A DNA stretch of 64,000 nt, taken from positions 1 through 64,000 of the forward strand of contig JAKPEG010000001.1 in NCBI GenBank assembly GCA_029552065.1, written 5' to 3'. Source of the DNA: Actinomycetes bacterium (GTDB lineage: Bacteria; Actinomycetota; Actinomycetes; Actinomycetales; Dermatophilaceae). The position numbers and the translations under genes were made by a program. Below, piece after piece: positions 28,523-38,382 of the stretch; the stretch's first letter is position 1; every line of letters begins with the position of its first letter. The notes under the pieces are model-generated. The model saw only the letters and a list, made by a program, of their open reading frames with translations, was not told the DNA's origin and searched no databases.

Positions 28523-31500
28523 TCACGCGACCTCGGTCGTCTGGCTCACCGACGAGCCCGAACTCGACTTCGACACCCGGATCTGGGCAGGGATCCGAGC
28601 GCGTAGGTCGCCGACGTGACTCACCACCCCGATCGCCCGGCCCCCCTCGCGCAGTTGGTCGAGGACCCCCATCACCTCTTCGAGGCTGTCCTCGTCGAGG
28701 GTGCCGAAGCCCTCGTCGACGAAGAGGGTCTGCAGATCGAGCCCGCCCGCCTCCTCGCGGACCGCGTCGGCCAGGCCGAGCGCGAGCGCGAGCGAGGCCA
28801 TGAAGGATTCGCCGCCGGAGAGGGTCGAGGTGTCGCGTCGTTGTCCGGTCCACTGGTCCTCGACGACCAGGCCGAGCCCGCTGCGTCGCCCACCCGGGGC
28901 CACCTCGTCGGAGTGGGCCAGCCGGTATCGACCGCTGCCCATCCGGGCCAGCCGTTCGTTGGCGAGCTCGACGACCCGTTCCAGTCGCCCGGCGAGGACG
29001 AAGGCGGACAAGCGCATCCGGCGCACGTTGTCCGGCCCCAGGCCGGCGACCGTGTCGGCCAGGCGCGCGACCTCGGCGGCCTCGGTGCGCGCAGCGAGCC
29101 AGGTCGCTCGGGCCGACTCGAGTTCTGCGGCGACCGCGTCGAGGTCCCGGGCCACGCTCTCGACGAGCGCATGATCGCGCCCCGCGGCACCGAACGCGGC
29201 CTTCGCCTCGCGCACGTTCGTGAGGGCCGACGCGACATCGGGCGGCGGCCCGAGCAGCGCGGCGGCGACGTCGTCCTCGGCGAGGACGGCGAGGGCACCG
29301 TCACGACGGCGTTGCGCGTCGGCCAGTCGGTCGAGCAGCACCGCCAGCTCTCCGGGGTCCAGCCGAGCCGCGGCCGCATCGTCGACACCGGCGAAGCCCT
29401 CCTGGGCGCACATCCGGTCGGTCACCTCACGCTGGCCGGCGACCCGGGCGGCGGCGAGGACCGCGCGGTCCACCGCGCCGACGAGCGCGTCGCATGCCGC
29501 CCGCGCGGCGGTATGCCGCGTGCGCACCTGCGTGGCGGACCCACCGCCGGCGGAGCAGACGCACGTCTGGGCATGCCGGGCGGTGAGACGGGCGAGCGCA
29601 GCGTCCGTGCGGCGGAGCTCGGCCTGCAGGGTTGCGAGCCGGCCCTGGGCCTCGGCGCGGGCGGCACGCAGACCCACCCGCTCACGCTCGGCGTCGACGA
29701 GGGTCGCCTCGACCCGGGCGAGGTCGGCCTCGGCGCGCTCGAGCGCCGCCGCCGCCCCCTCGGCCGTCTGGGCCCGTCGAGCCGCCTCCGCCGCAGCGAC
29801 GTGTAGCTCGCCGGCCGAGCGAGACTCGCCGGCCAGGTCCGCGGTGCGCGAGAGCACCACCTGGTGTGCGGCGGCGGCCTGTTCGCCGAGCAGGCGGGCC
29901 TCCTCGGCGAGCGGCTCCCAGGCCGCCCGGGCGTCGGCGATCTCCTGCTCGGTGACGCGGTCGGCGCGCCGAGCGGGGGACGGATGCTCGCACCCTCCGC
30001 ACACCGGGCACGGCTGTCCGTCGGAGAGCCGCTCGGCGAGCTCGCCGGCCATGCCGTCGAGGCGCCGACGACGCAGGTCGAGCTCGATCCCAGCGGCCTC
30101 TTGGGCGGCTTCGGTGGCGCGCAGACGGGAGTCGGTGAGCCGCCGCAACCGGTCGCCGGCCTCGTCGGCCTCGACCCGCAGAGTGGCGAGGGTGGCGAGC
30201 GCGCCCGCCTCGCGCCGGCACGACTCGGCGTCGCGGGCGGCCGTGCGGGCAACCTCGATCCGCCGCTGAGCGTCGGTGCGCGCCGTGTGCCACGATCCGA
30301 CGGCGGCGTCCGCCTCGCCGAGGGCGTGATCACCCGTGTGCACCTCGACCGCCGCTCTCGCGCGGGCCTGGTCGTGCTCGGCACGCTGCGCCTCGACGAG
30401 CACGGCGTGGTCGAGCTGCTCCCCGCCCCGGGCGAGGGCGTCGAGGAGCGCCGCGACCTCGCGGCCGACGAGGTCGAGCCGATCCGGTCGCTGCGGGTCG
30501 CCCACTGCCGGCAACCCGTCGAGCGTCGTCGGGGCGAGCCCCAGGCCGGTGACCCGCGCAAGAGCGGCGTCGAGCGCATTCTCTGCCGCCCGGTCGTCGG
30601 CCACGGCCGACTCGAGTGCGCGCAGGTCCCCGGCAACTCGCTCGGCTCGTCGGGCCGCGTCGGCCACCTCGCCCACGCGGGCGAGCGTGTCGGCGTCGAG
30701 GTCGAGCTCGGCGAGGATCGCGCGCGCCGTCTCGCCTCGAGCCACGGCCGAAGCCACCGCACCTGCAGCGGACGCGGCGGTCTGGGCGGCGTCGAGGCGC
30801 GACTCCGCCCGGTCGCGCACGGCGAGCGACTCGGTGGCCTGGTCGCGGACCGACACGCGCAGGTCGGCAAGGCCGGCGTCGAGGTCCACGGCGGCATCGT
30901 CCACCGCCGGTCCGTCCGGCGCGTCGAGCACGAACGACGACAGCCGCGCCGACGGCGCGGTCGGCAGCCTCGCGAGCAGGTCTCGCAGCCGGAGTCGTCC
31001 GACCTCGAGGACCTGCCGGGCTTCGGCGGAGGACCCGGCCGACTCGCGGCGGCGCGCACCGAGCCAGTCCTCGACGTCGGTGTAGTGGGAGACGTCGAAG
31101 AGCCGTTCGAGCAGCTCGCGACGCATCTCGGCAGTGGCCCGGAGGAACGCGGCGAAGTCACCCTGGGGCAGGAGGACGACCTTGGCGAACTGATCGAGCC
31201 CCATGCCGATTGCATCGCGCAGCAGCTCGCCCGCCTCGTCGGCGCCGGTCGTGAGCAGCCGCCAGTGCGGGCCTTCGGCGACTTCGACCCGTACGAAGGC
31301 CTTCACCTTGGCCGACCCTGCGCCTCGCCGCTTGGGGCGCAGGTGCTCAGGGCTGCGGGTGACCCGCCAGCGCCGTCCGCCCGCGGTGAGCTCGAGGGTC
31401 ACCTCGGGACGAACCTCGGGGCCGGCATGGTCACTGCGCAGGGTCGCACCGGCGGGGCGGGATCCGGGGACCCGCGAATAGAGAGCGAAGCAGACCGCGT

Positions 31501-31636
31501 CGAGCAGGCTCGTCTTCCCGCTGCCGGTGGGGCCGTGGACGAGGAAGATCCCGGCCTCGGACACGGCGTCGAAGTCGACGTCAACGCGCTCGGCGAACGG
31601 CCCGAAGGCCTCGACGGTCAGCCGATGGATCCTCAT
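28523..31636 (-). CDS. sbcC: Exonuclease SbcC, ATPase subunit
   Basis: Rad50-like SMC ATPase, 1037 residues. Walker A GPTGSGKT is at 35-42, a long coiled coil carries the zinc hook CPVC at 543-546, and the C-terminal lobe has the ABC signature LSGGES near 939-944 and Walker B/D-loop LFVDEGFGTLD near 967-977. With SbcD it cleaves hairpins and DNA ends, so it acts on long palindromes; this is notable because several perfect palindromes occur in this window. The ATG overlaps the sbcD stop by four bases. The gene is almost free of the genome octamer (one copy near 29507). Confidence 0.96.
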   Translation of the reverse strand: MRIHRLTVEAFGPFAERVDVDFDAVSEAGIFLVHGPTGSGKTSLLDAVCFALYSRVPGSRPAGATLRSDHAGPEVRPEVTLELTAGGRRWRVTRSPEHLRPKRRGAGSAKVKAFVRVEVAEGPHWRLLTTGADEAGELLRDAIGMGLDQFAKVVLLPQGDFAAFLRATAEMRRELLERLFDVSHYTDVEDWLGARRRESAGSSAEARQVLEVGRLRLRDLLARLPTAPSARLSSFVLDAPDGPAVDDAAVDLDAGLADLRVSVRDQATESLAVRDRAESRLDAAQTAASAAGAVASAVARGETARAILAELDLDADTLARVGEVADAARRAERVAGDLRALESAVADDRAAENALDAALARVTGLGLAPTTLDGLPAVGDPQRPDRLDLVGREVAALLDALARGGEQLDHAVLVEAQRAEHDQARARAAVEVHTGDHALGEADAAVGSWHTARTDAQRRIEVARTAARDAESCRREAGALATLATLRVEADEAGDRLRRLTDSRLRATEAAQEAAGIELDLRRRRLDGMAGELAERLSDGQPCPVCGGCEHPSPARRADRVTEQEIADARAAWEPLAEEARLLGEQAAAAHQVVLSRTADLAGESRSAGELHVAAAEAARRAQTAEGAAAALERAEADLARVEATLVDAERERVGLRAARAEAQGRLATLQAELRRTDAALARLTARHAQTCVCSAGGGSATQVRTRHTAARAACDALVGAVDRAVLAAARVAGQREVTDRMCAQEGFAGVDDAAAARLDPGELAVLLDRLADAQRRRDGALAVLAEDDVAAALLGPPPDVASALTNVREAKAAFGAAGRDHALVESVARDLDAVAAELESARATWLAARTEAAEVARLADTVAGLGPDNVRRMRLSAFVLAGRLERVVELANERLARMGSGRYRLAHSDEVAPGGRRSGLGLVVEDQWTGQRRDTSTLSGGESFMASLALALGLADAVREEAGGLDLQTLFVDEGFGTLDEDSLEEVMGVLDQLREGGRAIGVVSHVGDLRARIPAQIRVSKSSSGSSVSQTTEVA

Positions 31637-32841
31637 GCGACGCCCTGGGTCGCATGCTCGGCCGCCAGCACGTCCTCGCGCCCTCCCTCGCCCCCGAGCT
31701 CTGCACGCTGCAGCCGCACCGACTCGAAAGCCTCACCGAGCAGCCGCCGCTCGGACTCGTCGGCCGCCGCTCCACCGCGGACGTGGGCGAGGAAGTCGTC
31801 GCACACCTCGATCTCGGACCTGCCGGGGCGGACCCGGCCGGCGTAGCGCGAGAGGGCAAGCTGGCCACCGCCCCGGGGGTGGAACTCCACCGACAGCAGG
31901 TGGGGGAAGCGCCGCCTGAGCCGCTCGAAGGCGCCCAGCGGCCGGACGGGATCGGTGAGCAGGACCTGGCACCAGGCGCGTTCGGCGGCGGCCCAGCACC
32001 CGTCGGCGAGCACGTCGTCGAGATCGCCACGGACCACGGCCAGGGGACGGATCACCGGCGTGGGGATCCGCGTGACCGCGACGGCGTCGCCGGTGCCGCC
32101 GGTGCCGAGGTCGAGCAGGGACACCGACTTCACGTGATCGGCCTCGCCGAAGGAGAAGGCGACTGGCGAGCCGCTGTAGCTCACCCCAGGGCGCACCTCC
32201 TGTGGCCGGTGGAGATGACCGAGGGCCGCAAAGGACACGCCGGCGAAGACGTCGGCCGGCACGACGTTGACCCCACCCACGGCGATGTCCCGCTCGGACT
32301 CGGTGCCCACGGCGCCGGCGACGAAGGCATGCGCCATCGCGATGACCGGCATACCGCGGGACGCGGCGTCGGCGCGGACCCGACCCATCGCGGCCCGCAG
32401 GACGGACGCATGGCTGCGCTCGGCGGCACCGATCGCGGCACCGGCCACGGCCGGCTCGAGATAGGGCAGCGGATAGACGGCGACCCCGTCGAGGAGCACC
32501 GGGGTGCCGACGCCCGCGGCGGTCGTGCGCACGTGCACCCCGGCCCGGGCGAGCAGGTCGCTCGCGAAGGCCAGGCGCACGGCCGAGTCGTGGTTGCCGC
32601 TGGTGAGGACGACGCTCGCCCCGGCGTCGACCAACCGGACGAGTGCCTCGCCGAGCAGGGCCACCGTGTCGGGAGCCGGGAGCGCTCGGTCGTAGACGTC
32701 GCCCGAGACCAGGACCGCCCCCACCGATTCCTCCCGCACGAGCCGCACGAGGAAATCGACGTATGCCGCGTGCGCGCCGGCGAGCGACTCCTGGTGCAGA
32801 GCCCTGCCCAGGTGCCAGTCGGAGGTGTGGACGATGCGCAC
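31633..32841 (-). CDS. sbcD: Exonuclease SbcD, nuclease subunit
   Basis: Mre11-like calcineurin-type phosphoesterase of 402 residues. Metal-binding motifs in order: SDWHLGR (Asp8, His10), VSGDVYDR, SGNHDSAVRL, and the late GHLHRPQ. It supplies Mn-dependent exo- and endonuclease activity to SbcCD. ATG 32841 begins MRIVHTSDWHLG, the canonical start. The operon sbcD-sbcC is translationally coupled. Confidence 0.96.
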   Translation of the reverse strand: MRIVHTSDWHLGRALHQESLAGAHAAYVDFLVRLVREESVGAVLVSGDVYDRALPAPDTVALLGEALVRLVDAGASVVLTSGNHDSAVRLAFASDLLARAGVHVRTTAAGVGTPVLLDGVAVYPLPYLEPAVAGAAIGAAERSHASVLRAAMGRVRADAASRGMPVIAMAHAFVAGAVGTESERDIAVGGVNVVPADVFAGVSFAALGHLHRPQEVRPGVSYSGSPVAFSFGEADHVKSVSLLDLGTGGTGDAVAVTRIPTPVIRPLAVVRGDLDDVLADGCWAAAERAWCQVLLTDPVRPLGAFERLRRRFPHLLSVEFHPRGGGQLALSRYAGRVRPGRSEIEVCDDFLAHVRGGAAADESERRLLGEAFESVRLQRAELGGEGGREDVLAAEHATQGVA

Positions 32842-32915
32842 GACTGCAGGCTAGGCCGGGCCACCGACAGGCGTCGGGAGGTGGCGCGGCGTGCCACCCG
32901 GCATACTGAGCGGCC

Positions 32916-34397
32916 ATGGGCCAGGACATCACGGGCACGGTCTACACGCGTCGGCAGCGTCAGCGTTACCGCGAGAAGGTCCAGCTCTGCCTCGACGTCT
33001 TCGAGCGGATGCTCGCCTACAGCCATTTCGAGTTCGAGCGACCGATGACCGGGATGGAGATCGAGCTCAACCTCGTCGGCGACGACTTCCGGCCGCGGAT
33101 GGACAACGCCGAGGTGCTGACCAACATCGCCGATCCGCTCTACCAAACCGAGCTCGCGCGCTACAACATCGAGTTCAACGTCGCGCCTCGGCCGTTGCCC
33201 GGCGACTCCGCCCTCGAACTCGAGGCCGACCTGCGGACCTCGCTCAACCGCGCCCACGCCAAGTGCGCCGAGGTCGGCAGCCACATCGTGATGATCGGCA
33301 TCCTGCCCACGGTGACGGCCGAGCACTTCGAGGGCGACTGGATGAGTGCCAACGCCCGCTACCACGCGCTCAACGACGCGATGCTCTCGGCCCGGGGCGA
33401 GGACGTCCATCTCGACATCGAGGGGTCCAGCGGGGAGCGGCTCGACCACTACTTCGACTCGTTGGCCCCCGAGGCCGCGTGCACGTCGATGCAGTTGCAC
33501 CTGCAGGTGGCACCGCTCGACTTCGCCGACCACTGGAACGCCGCCCAGGTCCTCGCCGGGCCGCAGCTCGCCCTCGGCGCCAACTCGCCCTTCTTCCTCG
33601 GTCGGCGGCTGTGGGCGGAGTCGCGCATCCCCGTGTTCACCCAGGCGGCCGACACGCGCTCGCCTGAGCTGAAGAACCAGGGGGTCCGCCCCCGCGTGTG
33701 GTTCGGCGAGCGGTGGATCACCTCGATCTTCGACCTGTTCGAGGAGAACGTCCGCTACTTCCCGGCGTTGCTGCCCGAGCTCACCGACGAGGACCCGCTC
33801 ACCATCCTGCAGTCCGGGGGAGTGCCCAGGCTGGGCGAGATGCGCTTGCACAACGGGACGATCTACCGCTGGAACCGGCCGATCTACGACATCGTCGACG
33901 GTGCCCCGCACCTGCGCGTCGAGAACCGCGTCCTGCCTGCCGGGCCGACCATCGTCGACACTCTCGCCAACGCGGCGTTCTACTACGGCACCCTGCGGGC
34001 TCTGGCCCAGGAGGATCGGCCGCTGTGGTCGCGGATGAGCTTCGCCGCGGCCGAGGACAACTTCGAGTCCGGGGCAAGGGAGGGCCTGGAGGCGCGGCTC
34101 TACTGGCCCGGTCACGGGGACCTGCCGGTGACCGAGCTCGTCCTGCGGCACCTGCTCCCGCTGGCCCACGAAGGGCTGCGGCAGTGGGGGGTCTCCGACA
34201 CCGTTCGCGAGCGCTACCTGTCGGTTATCGAGGGCCGCACCCTCGCCGGGCGCAACGGCGCGACGTGGCAGGTCGAGGCGGTCGCGCGGCTGGAGGAGCG
34301 CGGCCTGGACCGGGCAGAGGCGCTGCGCGAGATGGTCCGGCACTATGCCACGTTCATGCATGCCAACGAACCCGTGCACACCTGGGAGCTGCCCTGA
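32916..34397 (+). CDS. Glutamate--cysteine ligase-family (GCS2-like) carboxylate-amine ligase
   Basis: 493 residues. GMEIELNLVGDDFRP contains the glutamates that bind Mg in the GCS2 fold; YNIEFNVAPRPLPG, SMQLHLQVAPLDFADHWNAA and LALGANSPFFLGRR are the matching core blocks. Many actinobacteria encode this protein in addition to mycothiol genes; it is usually annotated as glutamate-cysteine ligase, but peptide-bond formation with another amine is equally possible. ATG 32916. Divergent from sbcD across 74 bp. No adjacent gshB or mycothiol gene supports a pathway assignment. Confidence 0.8.
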   Translation: MGQDITGTVYTRRQRQRYREKVQLCLDVFERMLAYSHFEFERPMTGMEIELNLVGDDFRPRMDNAEVLTNIADPLYQTELARYNIEFNVAPRPLPGDSALELEADLRTSLNRAHAKCAEVGSHIVMIGILPTVTAEHFEGDWMSANARYHALNDAMLSARGEDVHLDIEGSSGERLDHYFDSLAPEAACTSMQLHLQVAPLDFADHWNAAQVLAGPQLALGANSPFFLGRRLWAESRIPVFTQAADTRSPELKNQGVRPRVWFGERWITSIFDLFEENVRYFPALLPELTDEDPLTILQSGGVPRLGEMRLHNGTIYRWNRPIYDIVDGAPHLRVENRVLPAGPTIVDTLANAAFYYGTLRALAQEDRPLWSRMSFAAAEDNFESGAREGLEARLYWPGHGDLPVTELVLRHLLPLAHEGLRQWGVSDTVRERYLSVIEGRTLAGRNGATWQVEAVARLEERGLDRAEALREMVRHYATFMHANEPVHTWELP

Positions 34398-34457
34398 CGC
34401 CACGCCGGGCCGGAAGATCCGGTGGGAGGGCGCGGGGCCGACTTCGCCGGTGCCGTG

Positions 34458-36077
34458 TCAGGGGGCCGCGTCGAGGGCCGTGAGTGCCGCGGCATAGAGC
34501 TCCTGGGCCGCCTGCGCCTCACGTTCCCCGAGCGCGGCCTCGGCGGGCGCGAGGATGCCGAGCCGGATCGAGAGCCCCTCGAAGCGGTGCCCGGAGCCGA
34601 CCAGTTCGGTCACCCGCGCGCCACCTAGTGGCCCGACGTGTAGTCCGCCGAGGGAACCGGCGGCCGTGTCGACCCGCCCGACGATCGACCCCTGCCGACA
34701 GGCGGTGGTCCGCGAGGCCGCGAACAGCCGGGGCGCCTCGCGCAGGCGCTCATCGCACGAGGGAACGGCGTCGAGCGTCTCGTGGCCGACCTCGAGCTCG
34801 GCCCGCAGACCCCCCTCGTGGCCCAGCAGCGTCGTAGAACCGACCATCCGGTCGATGGTCCACCCGGAGGGCAGGACCACACGCACCCCGTCGCCGAGGT
34901 CCGCCGCGTTGGTCCGGTCGCCGGTGCCACCGGCCGGCGCGTCGAGTTGGAGCGGCCGGGCGAGGGCAGGGGAGCGGGCGCCGAGCACGAGGCCGACGAC
35001 CAGGACACCGAGGAGCACGGCGCCGCTGAGGGTGAGTGCACGCCGGTCCCGTCGTGCGGCAACGCCGGAGGACTCGCCCGGGCGCGCGCCGCCGGGGACG
35101 GGGTCCGGCGCACCCGCGCGGGCTGCGAGGGTAGCACCGGCGCGGACGCGAAGGCCGACCAGGCCCGCGACGAACCACCCGACGACGGAGGTGAGCAAGA
35201 GGGGCAACGGCTGCCCGCCGACGAAAGCGAGCCCGTATGTCGCCGCGACATAGCCGCCCCAGGCGAGGGCCGCGGCGAGGAGACCGAAAAGCCGTCGCGC
35301 GCCGCGTGCGGACGCGCGACCCGGCACGCGCAGGGAAGAAGCCATCGCGAGCGCGCTCGCGCCGGCGTAGACCGCGGGAGTCATGAGCCCGACGACGGCG
35401 ACGAGCAGCACCCACGGAGCCGGGTCCGTGCCCGGCTGGCCGCCACCGCGCAGCAGCGGCGCGAAACGGACGAGGCTCTCGCCCGCGGCATAGCCACTGC
35501 CGACGACGGCTGCGGCCCGGATCCGGTCGGCCGGGGTGCCCCGCCCGGCACACGCGGCCCCGAGCAGGGTCGAGACCACGAGGGCGACCGGGGTGACGAG
35601 CACGAACCGGGCGGCGTCGGCCAGGCTCGCCGGGGCCCACGGCAGCACACCGAGGGACTGGGCGCCGGGCGCCAGCAACCGGGCCGCGCCGAAGGTGACC
35701 ACCGCGCCGAGCAGCAGCCCGCCGAAAGCCGCGAGGATCCCGGGACGCATCCGCGGCCCGGCCGACGCCGGGGGGGCGGACCGCGCCGCGGCCGGTGCGA
35801 CGACGAGGGCAAGCGGAAGGGCGACCGCGGCCACGAGCACGGCGGCCGGCACGGCGCCGCCCCAGGCCGCCAGCACCCCGACGGTGAGCCCGGCGGTGAG
35901 GACGAGCCGGGAGAGCCGGAGCCCGGGGGCGTCGAGCCCGGGCACGAGCGGTGCGACGAGGGCCACATCGCCGGGCACGGTTTTCCCGCTCGGCTCGTGC
36001 GGGCCGGTCGGCACGTGCGGCCCGGTCGGATCGGTCGGATCGGTCGGATCAGTCGGCTGGAGGTGAGGGCGGTCCAT
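34458..36077 (-). CDS. Multi-pass membrane protein of unknown function
   Basis: 539 residues. It begins with low complexity (PTDPTDPTDPTGP, then GPHVPTGPHEPSG) produced by a 9-bp tandem repeat at about 36020-36056. About nine or ten hydrophobic segments fill residues 45-350 (for example LVLTAGLTVGVLAAWGGAVPA, AVLLGVLVVGLVLGA), and the last about 150 residues form a soluble domain with two cysteines (SCDERLREAP, TTACRQG). I recognise no catalytic motif; large alanine-rich actinobacterial membrane proteins of this sort have only DUF labels. It has no copy of the genome octamer. Divergent from the PhzF gene. Confidence 0.7.
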   Translation of the reverse strand: MDRPHLQPTDPTDPTDPTGPHVPTGPHEPSGKTVPGDVALVAPLVPGLDAPGLRLSRLVLTAGLTVGVLAAWGGAVPAAVLVAAVALPLALVVAPAAARSAPPASAGPRMRPGILAAFGGLLLGAVVTFGAARLLAPGAQSLGVLPWAPASLADAARFVLVTPVALVVSTLLGAACAGRGTPADRIRAAAVVGSGYAAGESLVRFAPLLRGGGQPGTDPAPWVLLVAVVGLMTPAVYAGASALAMASSLRVPGRASARGARRLFGLLAAALAWGGYVAATYGLAFVGGQPLPLLLTSVVGWFVAGLVGLRVRAGATLAARAGAPDPVPGGARPGESSGVAARRDRRALTLSGAVLLGVLVVGLVLGARSPALARPLQLDAPAGGTGDRTNAADLGDGVRVVLPSGWTIDRMVGSTTLLGHEGGLRAELEVGHETLDAVPSCDERLREAPRLFAASRTTACRQGSIVGRVDTAAGSLGGLHVGPLGGARVTELVGSGHRFEGLSIRLGILAPAEAALGEREAQAAQELYAAALTALDAAP

Positions 36078-36141
36078 GGGCTGCTTCCGGGTCGAGGAAT
36101 CCGGGTGTCACCCTACGGATCGGCGTGGCAGGCTGACGCGC

Positions 36142-36990
36142 GTGACGCGCGCCTTTCGCCTGCTCAATGTCTTCGCCCGGCCGGGGGAGCCCTTCTCGGG
36201 CAATCCGCTGGCCGTCATCGAGGACGACGGAGGTCTGGACACCGAGACCTGTCAAGCGCTTGCCCGGCAGTTCAACCTCTCCGAGACCACCGTCGTGAGC
36301 CCGGGCGAGCCAGGCACGGATGCACGCGTGCGGATCTTCACCCCCACCATCGAGCTCGGTTTTGCCGGCCACCCCACCCTCGGCACCGCCGCCGTCGTCG
36401 CCGGTCGTGCCGGCCTCGACCACGTCGTCCTCGGAATGCGGGCCGGACCGATCCCCGTGCGCTTCGACGAGGGCCGCTGGACGCTCACCGCGAACCCCGC
36501 CCAGGTGACGACCGCCGCCCTGGAGGTCGGCGACCTCGCGGCCATGCTCGGGGTCCATCCCGAGGAGGTCGCCGGCCCTGCCGTGTGGGCGGACTCGGGG
36601 CTGCGCCAGTTGCTCGTCGAGCTTCGCACCGGCGACGCGGTGCGCCGGGCTCGGCCCGACGCCCCGCTCCTGCGGCGGCTCGCGATGACCGACAGCGGCG
36701 AGGCCCTCGTCTACGCGTGGGCGTGGACCGGACCGGACACCGTGGAGGCCCGACTCTTCTTCAGCGAGCACACCGCCGTCGTCGAGGACCCGGCGACCGG
36801 CTCGGCCTGCGCCAACCTCGGGGGACTCTGGGCCCACGAGGGCCGCCGGGGGTTGCGCGTCGTCGTCTCCCAGGGCGCGGCCGTCGACCGGCCCTCGCTG
36901 CTGCACGTCGAGGTCGACACCGACGCCGTCGTGCGGGTGGGGGGCCTGGTCCGCGAGGTCGGACGGGGCCTGATCTCCGTGGGCGCCTGA
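36142..36990 (+). CDS. PhzF-family isomerase/epimerase-like protein
   Basis: 282 residues with the two-lobed diaminopimelate-epimerase-like fold of PhzF proteins: FARPGEPFSGNPLAVIED, LSETTVV with the family glutamate, FAGHPTLGTAAVV and VVEDPATGSACANLGGLW. Outside phenazine clusters these act as isomerases of unknown substrates; there is no phenazine gene nearby. GTG 36142 fits the family start; the longer frame to 36076 overlaps the divergent gene. The stop overlaps the next ATG (TGATG). Confidence 0.87.
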   Translation: MTRAFRLLNVFARPGEPFSGNPLAVIEDDGGLDTETCQALARQFNLSETTVVSPGEPGTDARVRIFTPTIELGFAGHPTLGTAAVVAGRAGLDHVVLGMRAGPIPVRFDEGRWTLTANPAQVTTAALEVGDLAAMLGVHPEEVAGPAVWADSGLRQLLVELRTGDAVRRARPDAPLLRRLAMTDSGEALVYAWAWTGPDTVEARLFFSEHTAVVEDPATGSACANLGGLWAHEGRRGLRVVVSQGAAVDRPSLLHVEVDTDAVVRVGGLVREVGRGLISVGA

Positions 36991-37538
36991 TGCCCACCTG
37001 GGTCGCCCTCTTGCGTGCCGTGAACGTGGGCGGCCGCAAGGCCCCCATGGTCACCGTCCGGGAGGCCCTCACCGAGGCCGGTTTCCGCGGCGTCGAGACG
37101 CACATCCAGACCGGCAACGTCCGGGTGGACACGACGATCCGCAGCCCGGCGCGGGTGGCGACGGCGATCCGCGAGACGCTCACCGCCGGCTTGGGCTTCG
37201 ACGTCCCCGTCGTCGTCCGGCGACCGCAGGAGATCGTCGACCTGCTCGATGCCATCGCCGGGCTGCCCGACCCGCATCCCGACGGGCGCACCTACGTCGC
37301 CTTCCTCGACGACCCCGCGAGGGAGACCGTCGCGGCTGAGCTCGAGTCCTGGGATCGGCCCGGGGAGTTCGTCCGCGTGCTCGACCGGCACGTCGTCCTG
37401 CGTCTGGCGGTTCCATTCCACGAGGCGCCCAAGGTGACGGCCCGGATCGACCGAGCCGCGCCGATCGTCACCTTGCGCGATCTGCGGGTCGTCCGTGCCT
37501 TCGCCTGCCGCTGGTGTGCGGTGCCGGACGGCCGCTAG
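36990..37538 (+). CDS. DUF1697 family protein
   Basis: 182 residues beginning MPTWVALLRAVNVGGRKAPM, the hallmark opening of DUF1697, followed by THIQTGNVRVDT and YVAFLDDPARE. The family is widespread in bacteria without known biochemical activity. ATG 36990 overlaps the PhzF stop by one base, so the two form an operon. It faces the rRNA/tRNA methyltransferase gene tail to tail with a 6-bp gap. Confidence 0.88.
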   Translation: MPTWVALLRAVNVGGRKAPMVTVREALTEAGFRGVETHIQTGNVRVDTTIRSPARVATAIRETLTAGLGFDVPVVVRRPQEIVDLLDAIAGLPDPHPDGRTYVAFLDDPARETVAAELESWDRPGEFVRVLDRHVVLRLAVPFHEAPKVTARIDRAAPIVTLRDLRVVRAFACRWCAVPDGR

Positions 37539-37544
37539 GCCGGC

Positions 37545-38318
37545 TCACCCACGTCCCGGCCGGACCACCTCGAAGCAGAGAACGGCCGCCGCGGCCGCGA
37601 CGTTGAGCGACTCCACCCCGGCGGAGAGCGGGATGGCCAGCCACGTGTCCACCTGCGCCCCCACCTCCGGCGACACCCCCGCCGTCTCACCCCCCAGCAC
37701 GTATGCCGTGCGGCCGGGCAGGTGCGCGGCATACAGGCTCGTCGTGGCATGGGAGTCCAGGCCGACGACGCGGAAGCCGGCCTCGGCGAGGGCGTGGACC
37801 GCCTCGGATGCCGTCGCACACTTGAGGATGGGGGCCGCGAACGCGACTCCGGCCGAGGCCTTGACGACGAGCGGGTCGATGGCGGCGACCCCGCGCCGTG
37901 GCACGACGATCCCCGCGAACCCGGCTGCGGTGGCGGTGCGCAGGATCATCCCGACGTTGGCGGGCGTCGTCACTCCGTCGAGGACGAGCACCGGACCGGT
38001 GAGGCCCGCGGCGAGGGCGGCGGCTACGGTGCGCATCCGGGGGGCGACGACGTCGGCACACACGCCCTGGTCCTGTTTGCCGTTGCCGGCCAGCTTCTTC
38101 ACCCGTTCTGCGCTCACCCGCTGGACGGAGACCCCACGCCCGCGCGCCGAGGCGAGGATCTCGGCGACGTGCGGCCCACGGGCACCCTCCGCGAGCAGCA
38201 CCTTGTCGACCGTCAGCGCCGGGTCGTCGAGTGCGGCGAGCACCGGGTTGCGGCCGTAGACGGTGACGAACCGGTCCTTCGGTGAGGGAGCGGAGGCGTC
38301 GAGGGGGAGCGGGGACAT
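37545..38318 (-). CDS. TrmH/SpoU-family RNA 2'-O-methyltransferase
   Basis: 257 residues. An L30e-like RNA-binding N-terminal domain (VYGRNPVLAAL, VDKVLLAEGARGPHV) is followed by the SPOUT methyltransferase: VLVLDGVTTPANVGMILRTATAAG, YVLGGETAGVSPEV, and the trefoil-knot end IPLSAGVESLNVAAAAAVLCFE. It transfers a methyl group from S-adenosylmethionine to a ribose in tRNA or rRNA; the target cannot be told. ATG 38318 is used because the longer frame to 38408 would run through the operator at 38383. The gene is divergent from the amylosucrase-like gene. Confidence 0.9.
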   Translation of the reverse strand: MSPLPLDASAPSPKDRFVTVYGRNPVLAALDDPALTVDKVLLAEGARGPHVAEILASARGRGVSVQRVSAERVKKLAGNGKQDQGVCADVVAPRMRTVAAALAAGLTGPVLVLDGVTTPANVGMILRTATAAGFAGIVVPRRGVAAIDPLVVKASAGVAFAAPILKCATASEAVHALAEAGFRVVGLDSHATTSLYAAHLPGRTAYVLGGETAGVSPEVGAQVDTWLAIPLSAGVESLNVAAAAAVLCFEVVRPGRG

Positions 38319-38382
38319 ATTCCCATCCAACACCGCGCGACGCCCCTCTCCGTAGCAGATCCCCGGACCCACTGGCACGGGA

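Noticed and set aside
34782..36989. Long plus-strand frame opposite the membrane-protein gene
   Set aside because: It is antisense to a protein with clear membrane helices, and only its end (from 36990) is the real DUF1697 gene.
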